Of a stretch of DNA of 64,000 nt, positions 25,391 to 34,730 are shown in pieces. Origin of the DNA: Rhizobium sp. CIAT894. Its GTDB lineage: Bacteria; Pseudomonadota; Alphaproteobacteria; Rhizobiales; Rhizobiaceae. The stretch is from positions 186,001 to 250,000 of the forward strand of contig NZ_CP020950.1 of the NCBI RefSeq assembly GCF_000172795.2. The letters are read 5' to 3'. The position numbers and the translations under genes are program-made. The stretch's first letter is position 1, and each line of letters opens with the position of its first letter. The notes below the pieces were generated by a model that searched no databases, was not told where the DNA came from, and worked only from the letters and a program-made list of their open reading frames with translations.

Positions 25391-27749
25391 CATTGCAACG
25401 CTCCGGTCGCGCGAGCTCGGGCCGGAAACCTTCATCCCCTATGTCAGGCATGTCGACGAGACGACCATTGCGCTCGAATCCCGAGCGTTGATGACGATGA
25501 TCGCTCTCGACGGCGTTTCCTTCGAGACATCAGACGTCAGGGACCTCAACGGCCTGCACCGCAGCCTGAACACGCTCTATCGCAATATCGCTGACGAGCG
25601 GCTGGCGCTCTGGACGCATGTGGTGCGCCGCCGCGACAATGCTTATCCCGAGGGACGCTTCGCCAATCCCTTCTCCGACGGTCTGAACGCGCGATACCGC
25701 GAGCGCATGGTGAGGGAAGACCTGTTTCGCAACGATCTTTACCTCACCCTTGTCTGGCATCCCGGCCGGGATCCTGCCGAAAAGGCGGCCAGGCTTCTCT
25801 CCCGGCTGCGCAAGGCCCGCCGATCCGATACCGAGCTCGACGGGCAGGCTCTGAAGCATCTGCGTGACCGCGTGGCGGATGTCGTCGCCGGCCTGCAGCG
25901 CTTCGAGCCGCGGCTGCTCACCCTCCACGAACAGGACGGGATCCTTTTCTCCGAGCCGAGCGAAGTGCTCCACCAGATCGTCGGCGGCCGGCGGGAGCCG
26001 ATCCCATTGACGGAGGGACGAATTTCCTCGGCAATCTATTCCGACCGGGTCATTTTCGGGCGTGAGACCGTCGAGATCCGTCACGAGGCCGACAGCCGCT
26101 ATGCCGGCATGTTCGGCTTCAAGGAATATCCGGCGACGACGCGCAGCGGCATGCTCGACGCTATCCTGACCGCACCTTTCGAGCTCATCCTGACGCAGTC
26201 CTTCGCCTTCACCTCAAAGGCAGATGCCCGAACGATCATGGGCCGCAAGCAGAACCAGATGGTCAGCGCCGGCGACAAGGCGGCTTCGCAGATCGAGGAA
26301 CTCGGCGAGGCGATGGACGATCTCGAATCCAATCGCTTCGTTTTCGGGGAACATCACCTTGCGCTTGCCGTCTTCGCGCCTTCGGTCAAGGAGCTGACCG
26401 ATCACATGGCGAAGGCGCGCGCCTATCTCACCAGCGGCGGCGCGGTCGTCGCCCGCGAGGATCTCGGGCTCGAGGCCGCCTGGTGGGCGCAATTGCCGGG
26501 CAATTTCCGCTATCGCGCGCGCTCGGGAGCGATCACGTCGCGCAACTTCGCAGCCCTGGCGCCCTATCATTCCTATCCGGCGGGCAAGAAGGACGGCAAC
26601 GAGTGGGGACCGGCCGTCGCCATGCTCAAGACCGCGTCCGGCTCACCCTTCTATTTCAATTTCCACCACGGCGACCTCGGCAACACTTTCGTCTGCGGCC
26701 CGTCGGGTGCGGGCAAGACGGTGCTGTCGAACTTCATGCTGTCGCAGCTCGAAAAGCACGATCCTCATATGGTCTTCTTCGACAAGGACCGCGGCGCCGA
26801 TCTCTTCGTACGCGCAGCCGGCGGTACTTATCTGCCGCTGAGGAATGGTGTCGCCACCGGCTGCGCGCCGTTGAAAGCACTGGAATTCACTGCGGAAAAC
26901 AAAGTATTCCTAACCGGTTGGATCACCAAGCTGGTCCGATCCGGATCTGGCGAATTGTCGATCACCGAGTTGCGCGACATCACCTCGGCGATCGACGGGG
27001 TGGCGGACCTGCCGGTGGAGCGTCGCTCCATCGGCGCCCTGCGCACCTTCCTCAACAATACCGATCCCGAGGGCATTGCCGCACGTCTGCGACGGTGGGA
27101 GAGGGGCGGGCCGCTTGGTTGGGTCTTCGACAACGAGGCTGACGATATCGGTATCGGCGCCAGGTTCATCGGCTACGACATGACCGATTTCCTCGACAAT
27201 GAGGAGATCCGCACCCCGTTGATGGCCTACCTGTTCTATCGCATCGAGCAGCTGATCGACGGGCGTCGCATCATCATTGTCATCGACGAGTTCTGGAAGG
27301 CGCTGCAGGATGAAGGCTTTCGTGATCTCGCCCAGAACAAGCTCAAGACGATCCGCAAGCAGAACGGTCTCATGTTGTTTGCGACCCAGAGCCCGCGCGA
27401 TGCCATCGTCTCGCCGATCGCCCACACGATCATCGAGCAGTGCCCGACCCAGATCTTTCTTCCGAACCCGCGCGGCGACCGCGCCGACTATGTCGACGGC
27501 TTCAAGCTGACCGAGCGCGAATTCGAGCTCGTCTCGCGCGAGCTCTCCGTCGAGAGCCGCCGCTTCATCGTCAAGCAGGGGCACAACAGCGTCGTCGCCG
27601 AGCTGAACCTCAACGGCTTCGACGACGAACTCGCCATCCTCTCCGGCCGGACGGCCAATGTCGAGCTTGCCGATGCCATCCGATTGGAGATCGGCGAGGG
27701 ACGGGAGGACTGGCTTGCCGTGTTTCACCAGAGGAGGAAGACAGCATGA
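25362..27749 (+). CDS. virB4: VirB4 secretion ATPase
   Basis: A 795-residue ATPase that energises pilus biogenesis and transfer. The N-terminal 400 residues are the CagE/TrbE/VirB domain (LTQSFAFTSKADARTIMGRK). The motor domain has Walker A GPSGAGKTVL near residue 445, Walker B IIIVIDEFWKAL near 640, and a QNGLMLFATQSP motif. ATG 25362 lies inside virB3; a frame extension further upstream belongs to virB3 antisense coding and was not used. The stop codon overlaps the virB5 start (ATGA). Confidence 0.95.
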   Translation: MTKGISALSNIATLRSRELGPETFIPYVRHVDETTIALESRALMTMIALDGVSFETSDVRDLNGLHRSLNTLYRNIADERLALWTHVVRRRDNAYPEGRFANPFSDGLNARYRERMVREDLFRNDLYLTLVWHPGRDPAEKAARLLSRLRKARRSDTELDGQALKHLRDRVADVVAGLQRFEPRLLTLHEQDGILFSEPSEVLHQIVGGRREPIPLTEGRISSAIYSDRVIFGRETVEIRHEADSRYAGMFGFKEYPATTRSGMLDAILTAPFELILTQSFAFTSKADARTIMGRKQNQMVSAGDKAASQIEELGEAMDDLESNRFVFGEHHLALAVFAPSVKELTDHMAKARAYLTSGGAVVAREDLGLEAAWWAQLPGNFRYRARSGAITSRNFAALAPYHSYPAGKKDGNEWGPAVAMLKTASGSPFYFNFHHGDLGNTFVCGPSGAGKTVLSNFMLSQLEKHDPHMVFFDKDRGADLFVRAAGGTYLPLRNGVATGCAPLKALEFTAENKVFLTGWITKLVRSGSGELSITELRDITSAIDGVADLPVERRSIGALRTFLNNTDPEGIAARLRRWERGGPLGWVFDNEADDIGIGARFIGYDMTDFLDNEEIRTPLMAYLFYRIEQLIDGRRIIIVIDEFWKALQDEGFRDLAQNKLKTIRKQNGLMLFATQSPRDAIVSPIAHTIIEQCPTQIFLPNPRGDRADYVDGFKLTEREFELVSRELSVESRRFIVKQGHNSVVAELNLNGFDDELAILSGRTANVELADAIRLEIGEGREDWLAVFHQRRKTA

Positions 27750-28447
27750 TCCGAACAGGAACGATGCGGCCGTTGTTTGTATCGGCCGCTCTTTTGGCGT
27801 CGGCGATGCTGGCATCGGCCCAAGGCATCCCCGTCATCGATCAGACATCGATCGCTAAGCAGATCGAGAGCATCACGCAGCTGAAGTCCCAGCTCGACAC
27901 CTTGAACCAGCAGCTCCAGCAGGCCCAGCAGCTCTACGGCTCGCTGAACAAGATCACCAACATGGCCGACGTCGCCAATCTGCTGAACGATCCGTCGATC
28001 CGCAAGGCGCTTCCACAGGAGTTTAACGCGATCGAGGGGCTGCTCAAAGGTTCCGGCAGCGGCGTCTTCGGCAGTTCCGCTTCGAAATTCCGCCAGGACA
28101 ACTCCAGCTATCGCACCGATGCCGACGATTTCTATGCGCAGGAGTTGTCGCGCATCCAGAACCAGAACGCCGGGCAGATGAGCCTCGGCCAGCAGATCTA
28201 CGATGCAGCGACCAAGCGCATCGACGGCATCGATGAGCTTCGCCAGAAAATCTCCAGTGCTGCCGACGCCAAGGACATCGCCGATCTGCAGGCCCGCCTC
28301 CAGGCCGAGACCGCCTTCCTGCAAACCGACGTCCTGCGCATGCAGGGCCTGCAGATGGTCCAGCAGGCCCAGGTGCAGGTCGACGACCAACGCAAGGCCG
28401 AGGACTGGCGCAAGCGCATGGACACGATGGGAGCGGCGCTCAAATGA
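27746..28447 (+). CDS. virB5: VirB5 minor pilus protein
   Basis: A 233-residue exported protein with a signal peptide ending at MLASAQG and a long helical mature part rich in glutamine (QLKSQLDTLNQQLQQAQQLY). VirB5 sits at the pilus tip and may contact recipient cells. The start overlaps the virB4 stop and its own stop overlaps the next gene. Confidence 0.9.
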   Translation: MIRTGTMRPLFVSAALLASAMLASAQGIPVIDQTSIAKQIESITQLKSQLDTLNQQLQQAQQLYGSLNKITNMADVANLLNDPSIRKALPQEFNAIEGLLKGSGSGVFGSSASKFRQDNSSYRTDADDFYAQELSRIQNQNAGQMSLGQQIYDAATKRIDGIDELRQKISSAADAKDIADLQARLQAETAFLQTDVLRMQGLQMVQQAQVQVDDQRKAEDWRKRMDTMGAALK

Positions 28448-28677
28448 GGTGGTTTCTTTCCGGCACGGCCATGCTTTTACTGGCGGCCTGCTCCCCACAG
28501 GCGGATAAGATTTACACCGTCGATGAGCTCATGGCGGACGATGCTCTGCTCGCTAGGATTATCGGCGAATGCCGTAACAATCCCGGAGAACTCCGCGATA
28601 CGCCCAATTGCCGCAACGCCGAGGCAGCCGACGGCAAGCTGCGGCTGGAGCGGATGGGCAAATCGTTGGGAGGCTGA
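28444..28677 (+). CDS. eexN: EexN-like entry-exclusion lipoprotein
   Basis: A 77-residue lipoprotein: MLLLAACSPQ is the lipobox, followed by a short domain with two cysteines (IIGECRNNPGELRDTPNCRNAEAA), the pattern of the EexN family. Such proteins stop redundant mating between cells that carry the same plasmid. Its place between virB5 and virB6 is the usual one. The start overlaps the virB5 stop. Confidence 0.85.
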   Translation: MRWFLSGTAMLLLAACSPQADKIYTVDELMADDALLARIIGECRNNPGELRDTPNCRNAEAADGKLRLERMGKSLGG

Positions 28678-28679
28678 CG

Positions 28680-29612
28680 ATGTATCAGGTCTTCAGCTTC
28701 GTCGACGGACAGTTCAAGACACCGCTCGAAAATTTCATTTCCTCCGGCACCTCAAATATCGCCAGCTGGGTCAGCGGCCCGCTGACGGCGGCACTCACCC
28801 TCTATGTCGTGCTCTACGGTTATCTCGTTCTGCGCGGCTCCGTGCAGGAACCGATCCTCGAATTCGCCTTCCGGGCGATGAAGCTCGCCATCATCGTCAT
28901 GCTGGTGAGGAACGCCGGCGACTATCAGACCTACGTCACCAATATCTTTTTCGATGCGCTGCCGCGCGAAATCTCGCAGGCGCTGAATTCGGGCACGGCG
29001 CCGAGCGCGTCGACCTTCGACAGCCTGCTCGATAAGGGCCAGAAATGCGCCAAAGAGATATGGTCGCGGGGCTCCTGGCCTATCGATATCGTCACCGGCG
29101 TGGGCGGCCTACTGGTTATCGGCGCAAGCTTTCTTGTCGCGGCGATCGGTTATATAGTTTCGCTCTATGCCCGGCTGGCGCTTGCCATCGTGCTGGCAAT
29201 AGGTCCGATCTTCATCGCGCTCGCCATGTTCCAGTCGACCCGCCGATTCACGGAATCCTGGATCGGCCAGCTCGTCAATTTCGTCATCCTTCAGGTCTTG
29301 GTCGTTGCCATCGGCTCGCTGCTGATCACCTGCATCGATACGACGTTTACGGCGATCGAAAGCTATAGCGACGTGCTGATGCGGCCGATCGCGCTCTGCG
29401 CCATTTGCGTTGCCGCCCTCTACGTCTTCTACCAACTGCCCGGCATTGCTTCGGCTCTTGCGGCGGGCGGGGCGTCGCTCACCTACGGCTACGGCGCCGC
29501 CCGCGATGCGCATGAAAGCACGCTCGCCTGGGCGACATCCCGCACAGTGAGAGCGGCCGGCCGCGGCGCGCGTTCCGTCGGCCGCCGCCTGACTCCAGGC
29601 CGGACCGAATGA
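28680..29612 (+). CDS. virB6: VirB6 inner-membrane channel protein
   Basis: A 310-residue TrbL/VirB6-family protein with at least five hydrophobic segments and a central periplasmic-type loop (about residues 80-150). The conserved LARLALAIVLAIGPIFIALAMF segment is at about 170-190, followed by TRRFTESWIGQLVNFVILQVL. It lines the inner-membrane part of the DNA path. The basic C-terminal tail after residue 290 is probably cytoplasmic. Confidence 0.92.
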   Translation: MYQVFSFVDGQFKTPLENFISSGTSNIASWVSGPLTAALTLYVVLYGYLVLRGSVQEPILEFAFRAMKLAIIVMLVRNAGDYQTYVTNIFFDALPREISQALNSGTAPSASTFDSLLDKGQKCAKEIWSRGSWPIDIVTGVGGLLVIGASFLVAAIGYIVSLYARLALAIVLAIGPIFIALAMFQSTRRFTESWIGQLVNFVILQVLVVAIGSLLITCIDTTFTAIESYSDVLMRPIALCAICVAALYVFYQLPGIASALAAGGASLTYGYGAARDAHESTLAWATSRTVRAAGRGARSVGRRLTPGRTE

Positions 29613-29651
29613 CGGTCACCAACGCTTCAGACAATTGAACAGGTTTTTTGG

Positions 29652-29933
29652 ATGCTCCGAATCGTTTTGTCGTTTTTGCTGACCGCCGGTCTCGTAGGCT
29701 GCGGTTCGATGTCCCACCCGCTACCCAAATGTGATGGTTATTCCCGCCGGCCGTTGAACCGCGCCATGTGGCAATGGCAGGACAGTGGAGGCGAGCAGCC
29801 GGCGACCCGGGCCGTTCCCGCTGAGCCGACCAGTCACGCCGCTGCCTATGTGCAGGAGCCGTCCTCAGTTACGCCGGCCGCTTTCGCGCATTTCGATGTC
29901 GCGGGCTCCTACCGTCCATGCGAGGGCGAGTGA
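29652..29933 (+). CDS. virB7: VirB7-like lipoprotein
   Basis: A 93-residue lipoprotein with a lipobox at LVGCGS near residue 17. VirB7 proteins are short and stabilise the outer-membrane core complex by binding VirB9. This one is longer than the Agrobacterium VirB7 and carries a second cysteine (LPKCDGY). Assignment rests on position between virB6 and virB8 and on the lipobox. Confidence 0.75.
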   Translation: MLRIVLSFLLTAGLVGCGSMSHPLPKCDGYSRRPLNRAMWQWQDSGGEQPATRAVPAEPTSHAAAYVQEPSSVTPAAFAHFDVAGSYRPCEGE

Positions 29934-29934
29934 C

Positions 29935-30606
29935 ATGGTGACCACGGATAACCTCAAAAGTTACTTCGACAAGGCCCGCCGGTTCGATCAGGACCGGATG
30001 ATCCAGGTCGAGCGTTCCGCCCGCATTGCCTGGTTCGTCGCTGTTTGCGCGAGCATCCTTGCTGCCGTTTCAGTCTTTGCTGTTGCCGGCCTCACGCCTT
30101 TGAAAACCGTCGAGCCCTTCGTCGTGCGGGTCGACAATTCCACCGGCATCGTCGATGTGGTCTCGGCGCTGACATCCACCGCCGGCACCTACGACGAGGC
30201 CGTCACCAAATATTTCGCGGCCAAATATGTCCGCGCCCGCGAAGGCTATGTCTGGAGTGAAGGCGAGGAGAACTTTCGCACTGTCGCGTTGCTATCGACG
30301 CAGCCGGAGCAGACTCGATTTGCCACAGTCTACCGCGGCAGCAATCCCGATTCCCCGCAGAACATTTATGGCCGCAGCGCCACGTCGCGGATCAACATTG
30401 TTTCCATCTCGCTGATCAACGCCAATGTGGCATCCGTCCGCTATATGAGGACCGTGACCCGCGGTGACGAGGTGCGCACCACGCACTGGGTTGCGACCCT
30501 GACCTTCTCCTATGCCAACGCTCCGATGTCCTCGACCGACCGGCTGACCAATCCGCTCGGCTTCGTCGTCAGCGAATATCGCGCCGATCCGGAGGCCATC
30601 AATTGA
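29935..30606 (+). CDS. virB8: VirB8 assembly factor
   Basis: A 223-residue bitopic protein: a short cytoplasmic part, one span (ARIAWFVAVCASILAAVSVFAVAGL), and a periplasmic NTF2-like domain with VEPFVVRVDNSTGIVDVV and the C-terminal NPLGFVVSEYRADPE motif. It nucleates assembly with VirB9 and VirB10. The stop region overlaps the TTG start of virB9. Confidence 0.93.
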   Translation: MVTTDNLKSYFDKARRFDQDRMIQVERSARIAWFVAVCASILAAVSVFAVAGLTPLKTVEPFVVRVDNSTGIVDVVSALTSTAGTYDEAVTKYFAAKYVRAREGYVWSEGEENFRTVALLSTQPEQTRFATVYRGSNPDSPQNIYGRSATSRINIVSISLINANVASVRYMRTVTRGDEVRTTHWVATLTFSYANAPMSSTDRLTNPLGFVVSEYRADPEAIN

Positions 30607-31460
30607 GACCGCACTTTCTCCTTCCGCTCATCCTGGCCACCGGGTTTTCGTCTGCAGCGCTCGCCCTCGAGACGCCGCGCGGCGCCGCGCAGGACAGCCG
30701 CATCCGTTTCGTCGACTACCAGCCCTATAACATCACCAAAGTCGTCGGCACGCTGCGGTCTTCGGTGCAAATCGAATTCGCCGCCGACGAGGAAATCGCT
30801 CATGTGGCGCTTGGCAACAGCGTTGCTTGGGAAGTGGCGCCGGCCGGCAACATCCTGTTCCTGAAGCCCAGGGAAAATCAGCCGGTGACGAATATCTCGG
30901 TCGTGACGACACGACGGGACGGCTCGACCCGCAGCTATCAGATGGAACTCACCGTCCGCGACGGCAGCGTCGAAGCCGGTCAGAACACCTATTTCTATGT
31001 AAAATACCGCTATCCCGCTGATGAGGCGGAGCGGCGCCGGCAGGAAGCAGCTGCGCGCGCGCAGGCGGCACAGGCCGGCGAGGCAGATCGCGTGCTTGCC
31101 CTTCACGAAGCTTATGGACCGCGCAACTGGCGTTATTCGGCGCAAGGGTCCCAGGCGCTCGAACCGCAAGCGGTCTATGACAACGGCAAGGTCACCACCT
31201 TCGCCTTTGCCGGCAACCAGGAAATGCCGGCGATCTATATGGAAAACTCCGACGGCAGCGAAAGCCTGGTTCCGAAGTCAGTCGACGGCAATCTCGTCCT
31301 CGTTCACGCGATCAGCCGCAAGTTCATACTGCGCCGTGGCGGCGACGTGCTTTGCGTCTTCAACGAAGCCTACGATCGCGTCGGCACCAATCCCGAGACC
31401 AACACGACGTCACCATCGGTCGAGCGCGTCGTCAAAGTGCCGCCCGGCGCGGCGCAATAG
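30603..31460 (+). CDS. virB9: VirB9 outer-membrane core protein
   Basis: A 285-residue exported protein with a signal peptide ending near ALALETP. The N-terminal domain has the DSRIRFVDYQPYNITKV stretch and the C-terminal domain YRYSAQG-like and VYDNGKVTTFAF motifs that bind VirB7. The start is TTG 30603, four bases inside virB8; no ATG or GTG start precedes the signal peptide. Confidence 0.93.
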   Translation: MRPHFLLPLILATGFSSAALALETPRGAAQDSRIRFVDYQPYNITKVVGTLRSSVQIEFAADEEIAHVALGNSVAWEVAPAGNILFLKPRENQPVTNISVVTTRRDGSTRSYQMELTVRDGSVEAGQNTYFYVKYRYPADEAERRRQEAAARAQAAQAGEADRVLALHEAYGPRNWRYSAQGSQALEPQAVYDNGKVTTFAFAGNQEMPAIYMENSDGSESLVPKSVDGNLVLVHAISRKFILRRGGDVLCVFNEAYDRVGTNPETNTTSPSVERVVKVPPGAAQ

Positions 31461-31468
31461 GAGGTAAC

Positions 31469-32641
31469 ATGGCCGAGGAAGAGATTACCCAGATTCCGGG
31501 CGAGCGCGCCGAGACGTCGGCCGGCGGCCGGCTCGACAATAACCCGATCCTCAAACGCGGCGCTGTCGCCTTGGCGATCGTCGTCTTTGTCGCGTTCGCT
31601 CTCTGGTCGATGCGAGGGCAGGACAAGCCGTCAGACGGTGCCGAGCAGCAGCGCGTTGTCATCCGGCAGACATCGGATTTCGAACCGGCGAAGGAGCCAC
31701 AGCCGGTGGCGACACCGCCGCAGGTCCAGCTCCCGACGCCTGTCGCCGCCGAGCAGGCGCCGACCGACGGCGACAAGCTGCTCGATGCGGCCCGCCGTGC
31801 GCCGGTCATCGCCTATGGCGGCGAGAAATCGCCGGCAACGCGGCGGCAGGATCAGGGCGAGGCGTCGGATCAGGCCTCGAATTATGTGCCGCTCGGCAAC
31901 AATCAAGCAGACCTCGGCTCGCAGGGCGAAAACGAGGACCAGCACTTCAACCGCTTGCTGACGCCGACGCAACTGCAGGGATCGCGTGCCGGCACGTTGG
32001 GCAATCGTGATTTCATCGTCGCCATGGGGACATCCATTCCCTGCGTTCTCGAGACCGCGCTCTCCTCCGATCAGCCGGGGTTCACGAGCTGCGTCATCAA
32101 CCGGGACGTTCTTTCAGATAACGGCCGCGTTGTGCTGATGGAAAAAGGCACGCAGATTGTCGGTGAATATCGCGGCGGAATTCGGCGTGGACAAAAGCGT
32201 CTGTTCGTCCTCTGGAGCCGGGCGAAGACACCGAAAGGCGTGATCATCACTTTGGCGTCGCCTGCAACCGATGCGCTCGGCCGCGCCGGCATCGACGGCT
32301 ATGTCGACACCCATTGGTGGGAGCGGTTTGGCAGCGCAATGCTCCTGTCGATTGTCGGCGATGCCAGCTCCTACGCAAGCAGCCGGCTGCAGGACGGTGA
32401 TGTCAACGCGCAAAACACCGCCAGCGCCGGTCAGCAGGCAGCGGCGATCGCCGTCGAGCAGTCGATCAACATTCCGCCGACGCTCATGAAACATCAGGGC
32501 GAGCTCGTTTCGATCTTCGTGGCGCGCGATCTCGATTTCTCCAGCGTCTATCGGCTTCGCGTGACGGAGCCCCGCAATCGCGTCTATGACCGCGCCGTGC
32601 TTGGGGATTTCGGCCCCTCCTCGAAGCTCGTGACAAAATAG
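31469..32641 (+). CDS. virB10: VirB10 core-complex protein
   Basis: A 390-residue protein that spans both membranes. One inner-membrane span (GAVALAIVVFVAFALW) near residue 35 is followed by a proline-rich linker and the C-terminal beta-barrel cap domain: GTSIPCVLETALSSDQPG, MEKGTQIVGEYRG, DTHWWERFGSAMLLSI. It senses ATPase energy and gates the outer-membrane pore. GGAGG precedes ATG 31469. Confidence 0.94.
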   Translation: MAEEEITQIPGERAETSAGGRLDNNPILKRGAVALAIVVFVAFALWSMRGQDKPSDGAEQQRVVIRQTSDFEPAKEPQPVATPPQVQLPTPVAAEQAPTDGDKLLDAARRAPVIAYGGEKSPATRRQDQGEASDQASNYVPLGNNQADLGSQGENEDQHFNRLLTPTQLQGSRAGTLGNRDFIVAMGTSIPCVLETALSSDQPGFTSCVINRDVLSDNGRVVLMEKGTQIVGEYRGGIRRGQKRLFVLWSRAKTPKGVIITLASPATDALGRAGIDGYVDTHWWERFGSAMLLSIVGDASSYASSRLQDGDVNAQNTASAGQQAAAIAVEQSINIPPTLMKHQGELVSIFVARDLDFSSVYRLRVTEPRNRVYDRAVLGDFGPSSKLVTK

Positions 32642-32649
32642 GTTCGGCA

Positions 32650-33678
32650 ATGACTGAAGCTGCCGACTCCGGCGTCGTGCGAGAACTGCTTTCGCCGCTA
32701 TCACGCTTCCTGCGCGACAAGACGCTCTATGAGGTCATCGTCAACCGGCCGGGGCAGGTCGTCACGGAGGGTAGGGAGGGATGGCAGACTTATGAGATGC
32801 CCGAACTCTCTTTCGACAGGTTGATGCGTCTCGCCCGCTCGGTCGCGAGCTTCTCCAATCAGTCGATCGACGAGACGCGACCGATCCTGTCGGCGACCTT
32901 GCCGGATGATGAGCGAATTCAGATCGTCATCCCGCCGGCAACGACGAAGGGAACCGTCAGCATCACCATCCGTAAGCCATCCTCCGTGTCGTTGACCCTG
33001 GAGGATCTCGATCATGGGGGATTGTTCGCCGATGTTGTGCCGGCCCAAGACGACGGGCGACGATCAGACCATAGGCTGTTGGAATACTATCGCATCGGTG
33101 CCTACAAGGCGTTTCTCCGGGAGGCGGTGTTTGCAAGAAAGAACATCATCATCTCCGGCGCCACCGGGTCGGGAAAAACAACTCTATCGAAAGCGCTGAT
33201 CCGCCACATTCCGCAAAGCGAGCGGATTATTTCGATCGAAGACACTCCCGAGCTGGTGGTCCCGCAGCCCAACCATGTTCGGCTCCTTTACTCCAAAGGC
33301 GGGCAGGGGCTCGCCAAGGTCGGCGCGAAGGACCTGCTCGAATCCTGCCTGCGCATGCGGCCCGACCGCATTTTGCTGCAGGAGCTGCGGGACGGGACGG
33401 CATTCTACTACATCCGCAATGTCAACTCCGGCCATCCTGGCTCCATCACCACGGTCCATGCCGACTCGGCCCGCCTCGCTTTTGAGCAGCTGACTTTGCT
33501 GGTCAAGGAGTCGGAGGGTGGTGGGGACCTCGAACGGCACGACATCCGCGAGATGCTGACGATCGCGGTCGACATCATCATCCAATGCAAGCGGATCGAC
33601 GGCCGGTTTCGGGTGAGCGAGATCTACTATCGAGACGTCGCGACTGACCTCGGCCGCTCTTCGTCGGATCGAGCTTAA
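32650..33678 (+). CDS. virB11: VirB11 secretion ATPase
   Basis: A 342-residue hexameric traffic ATPase. Walker A ISGATGSGKTTLSKAL is near residue 170, the Asp box ERIISIEDTPEL near 190, Walker B DRILLQELRDGTAFYY near 235, and the His box NSGHPGSITTVHAD near 260. It switches the channel between pilus building and DNA transfer. It closes the operon, and a convergent toxin gene begins 43 bases later. Confidence 0.95.
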   Translation: MTEAADSGVVRELLSPLSRFLRDKTLYEVIVNRPGQVVTEGREGWQTYEMPELSFDRLMRLARSVASFSNQSIDETRPILSATLPDDERIQIVIPPATTKGTVSITIRKPSSVSLTLEDLDHGGLFADVVPAQDDGRRSDHRLLEYYRIGAYKAFLREAVFARKNIIISGATGSGKTTLSKALIRHIPQSERIISIEDTPELVVPQPNHVRLLYSKGGQGLAKVGAKDLLESCLRMRPDRILLQELRDGTAFYYIRNVNSGHPGSITTVHADSARLAFEQLTLLVKESEGGGDLERHDIREMLTIAVDIIIQCKRIDGRFRVSEIYYRDVATDLGRSSSDRA

Positions 33679-33721
33679 CGGGTTGCGTCCGGGCCTCTAA
33701 CAATTCTGTCGGTCTCGACCG

Positions 33722-34294
33722 TCAGTCCAATTGTGCGGCCTTGTCATGCAGGACCACTGAAAACGCGCGGAGCCCCTGATGGTCCAGTGCATCAATGAAT
33801 TCGTGAACCGCCGGCACCGTCTTGCGTAAATTCAAACGGGCGCGCCTGATGCTGTCGATCAATGCGCTCGAAAAGGTGGAATGGAGGCCCACGAGGAAAT
33901 TGTCTGGCGATACGCAGGTCACCCCATGAGGCCGAAGGTCCGCGGCTGGGAAATCCTTGAGATTCCCCGTGACAATCACAGAAGCCTTTCCGGCGATGGC
34001 TACAGCCAAACCATGACGATCATCCGGACCCGGTAGCGAGAGGTCGGGGATGAGAATTCGATGGTTGCCGACATCGGCATCGGGCAAAACGTCCTTGATC
34101 CGATCACGGGTCGCTTCCAGAAGGGTATCTCGGGTGAGCCGAATGGCCAGATTGCGAATCCACTCGGCGTGGATGTCGTCGGTCCGGCGTGCGTCGACGA
34201 GACCGTCGAAAGCACACTGGACCAAGACATTACGCAAATGGAAAGGGTAGAGGACGCAGGCATCATAGACCGCAACAGGCGGCTTAGAGGCCAT
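33722..34294 (-). CDS. PIN-domain toxin (first TA pair)
   Basis: A 190-residue PIN-domain ribonuclease-like protein. The first acidic residue is in VAVYDACVLYP, the middle of the fold in AEWIRNLAIRL, and the later acidic cluster in PDDRHGLAVAIAGKASVIVTGNLKDFP. It would cleave RNA when its antitoxin is lost. It overlaps the upstream antitoxin gene by 11 bases, the normal arrangement of a type II pair. The pair may stabilise the element that carries the transfer genes. Confidence 0.8.
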   Translation of the reverse strand: MASKPPVAVYDACVLYPFHLRNVLVQCAFDGLVDARRTDDIHAEWIRNLAIRLTRDTLLEATRDRIKDVLPDADVGNHRILIPDLSLPGPDDRHGLAVAIAGKASVIVTGNLKDFPAADLRPHGVTCVSPDNFLVGLHSTFSSALIDSIRRARLNLRKTVPAVHEFIDALDHQGLRAFSVVLHDKAAQLD

Positions 34295-34730
34295 GATTGA
34301 CGATCAGATCCTCTGTGTCCTCGGCCAGCGCGTCGAGGCTTTCCTGGCGAGCATCGAGCTTGGCCTTGAGCGCGAGAACATCCTTCAACTTGGCTCGGCG
34401 GTGCTTGCCGACATAGCGGAAGGGCAGATCGCCGCGATCCATGCGCAGCACCACGAGAGGACGTGAGATGCCGAGGATGGTGGAGGCGTCGGTCGGACTC
34501 AATTCCTGATCTTCCGTGAGCACGGCAACGCGCTTACCGCGCAACAGATGATCGAGGAGTGCCTCGACAGGCGCGAGAGCCGAGGCAGGGAGAAAAAGGG
34601 TTTGAAGTTGTCCACCTTCACGGCGAATCCGTAGTTCCAGTTGGTCGCCCTCCGCCAGATTTGGCATAGGCGCGACGGCCTTGCGGTCGCGATCAGACAA
34701 CTTGGTAAATTGAAGAACATGGCTGGTCAT
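34284..34730 (-). CDS. Antitoxin with excisionase-type DNA-binding domain (first TA pair)
   Basis: A 148-residue protein whose central segment LSPTDASTILGISRPLVVLRMDRGDLPFRYVGKHRR is the MerR/excisionase-like HTH found in antitoxins paired with long PIN proteins. The N-terminal 70 residues and the C-terminal acidic helix (ARQESLDALAEDTEDLI) probably hold the toxin. ATG 34730 follows GAGGTG at a proper distance; the longer frame upstream lacks a start signal. Confidence 0.78.
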   Translation of the reverse strand: MTSHVLQFTKLSDRDRKAVAPMPNLAEGDQLELRIRREGGQLQTLFLPASALAPVEALLDHLLRGKRVAVLTEDQELSPTDASTILGISRPLVVLRMDRGDLPFRYVGKHRRAKLKDVLALKAKLDARQESLDALAEDTEDLIVNHGL

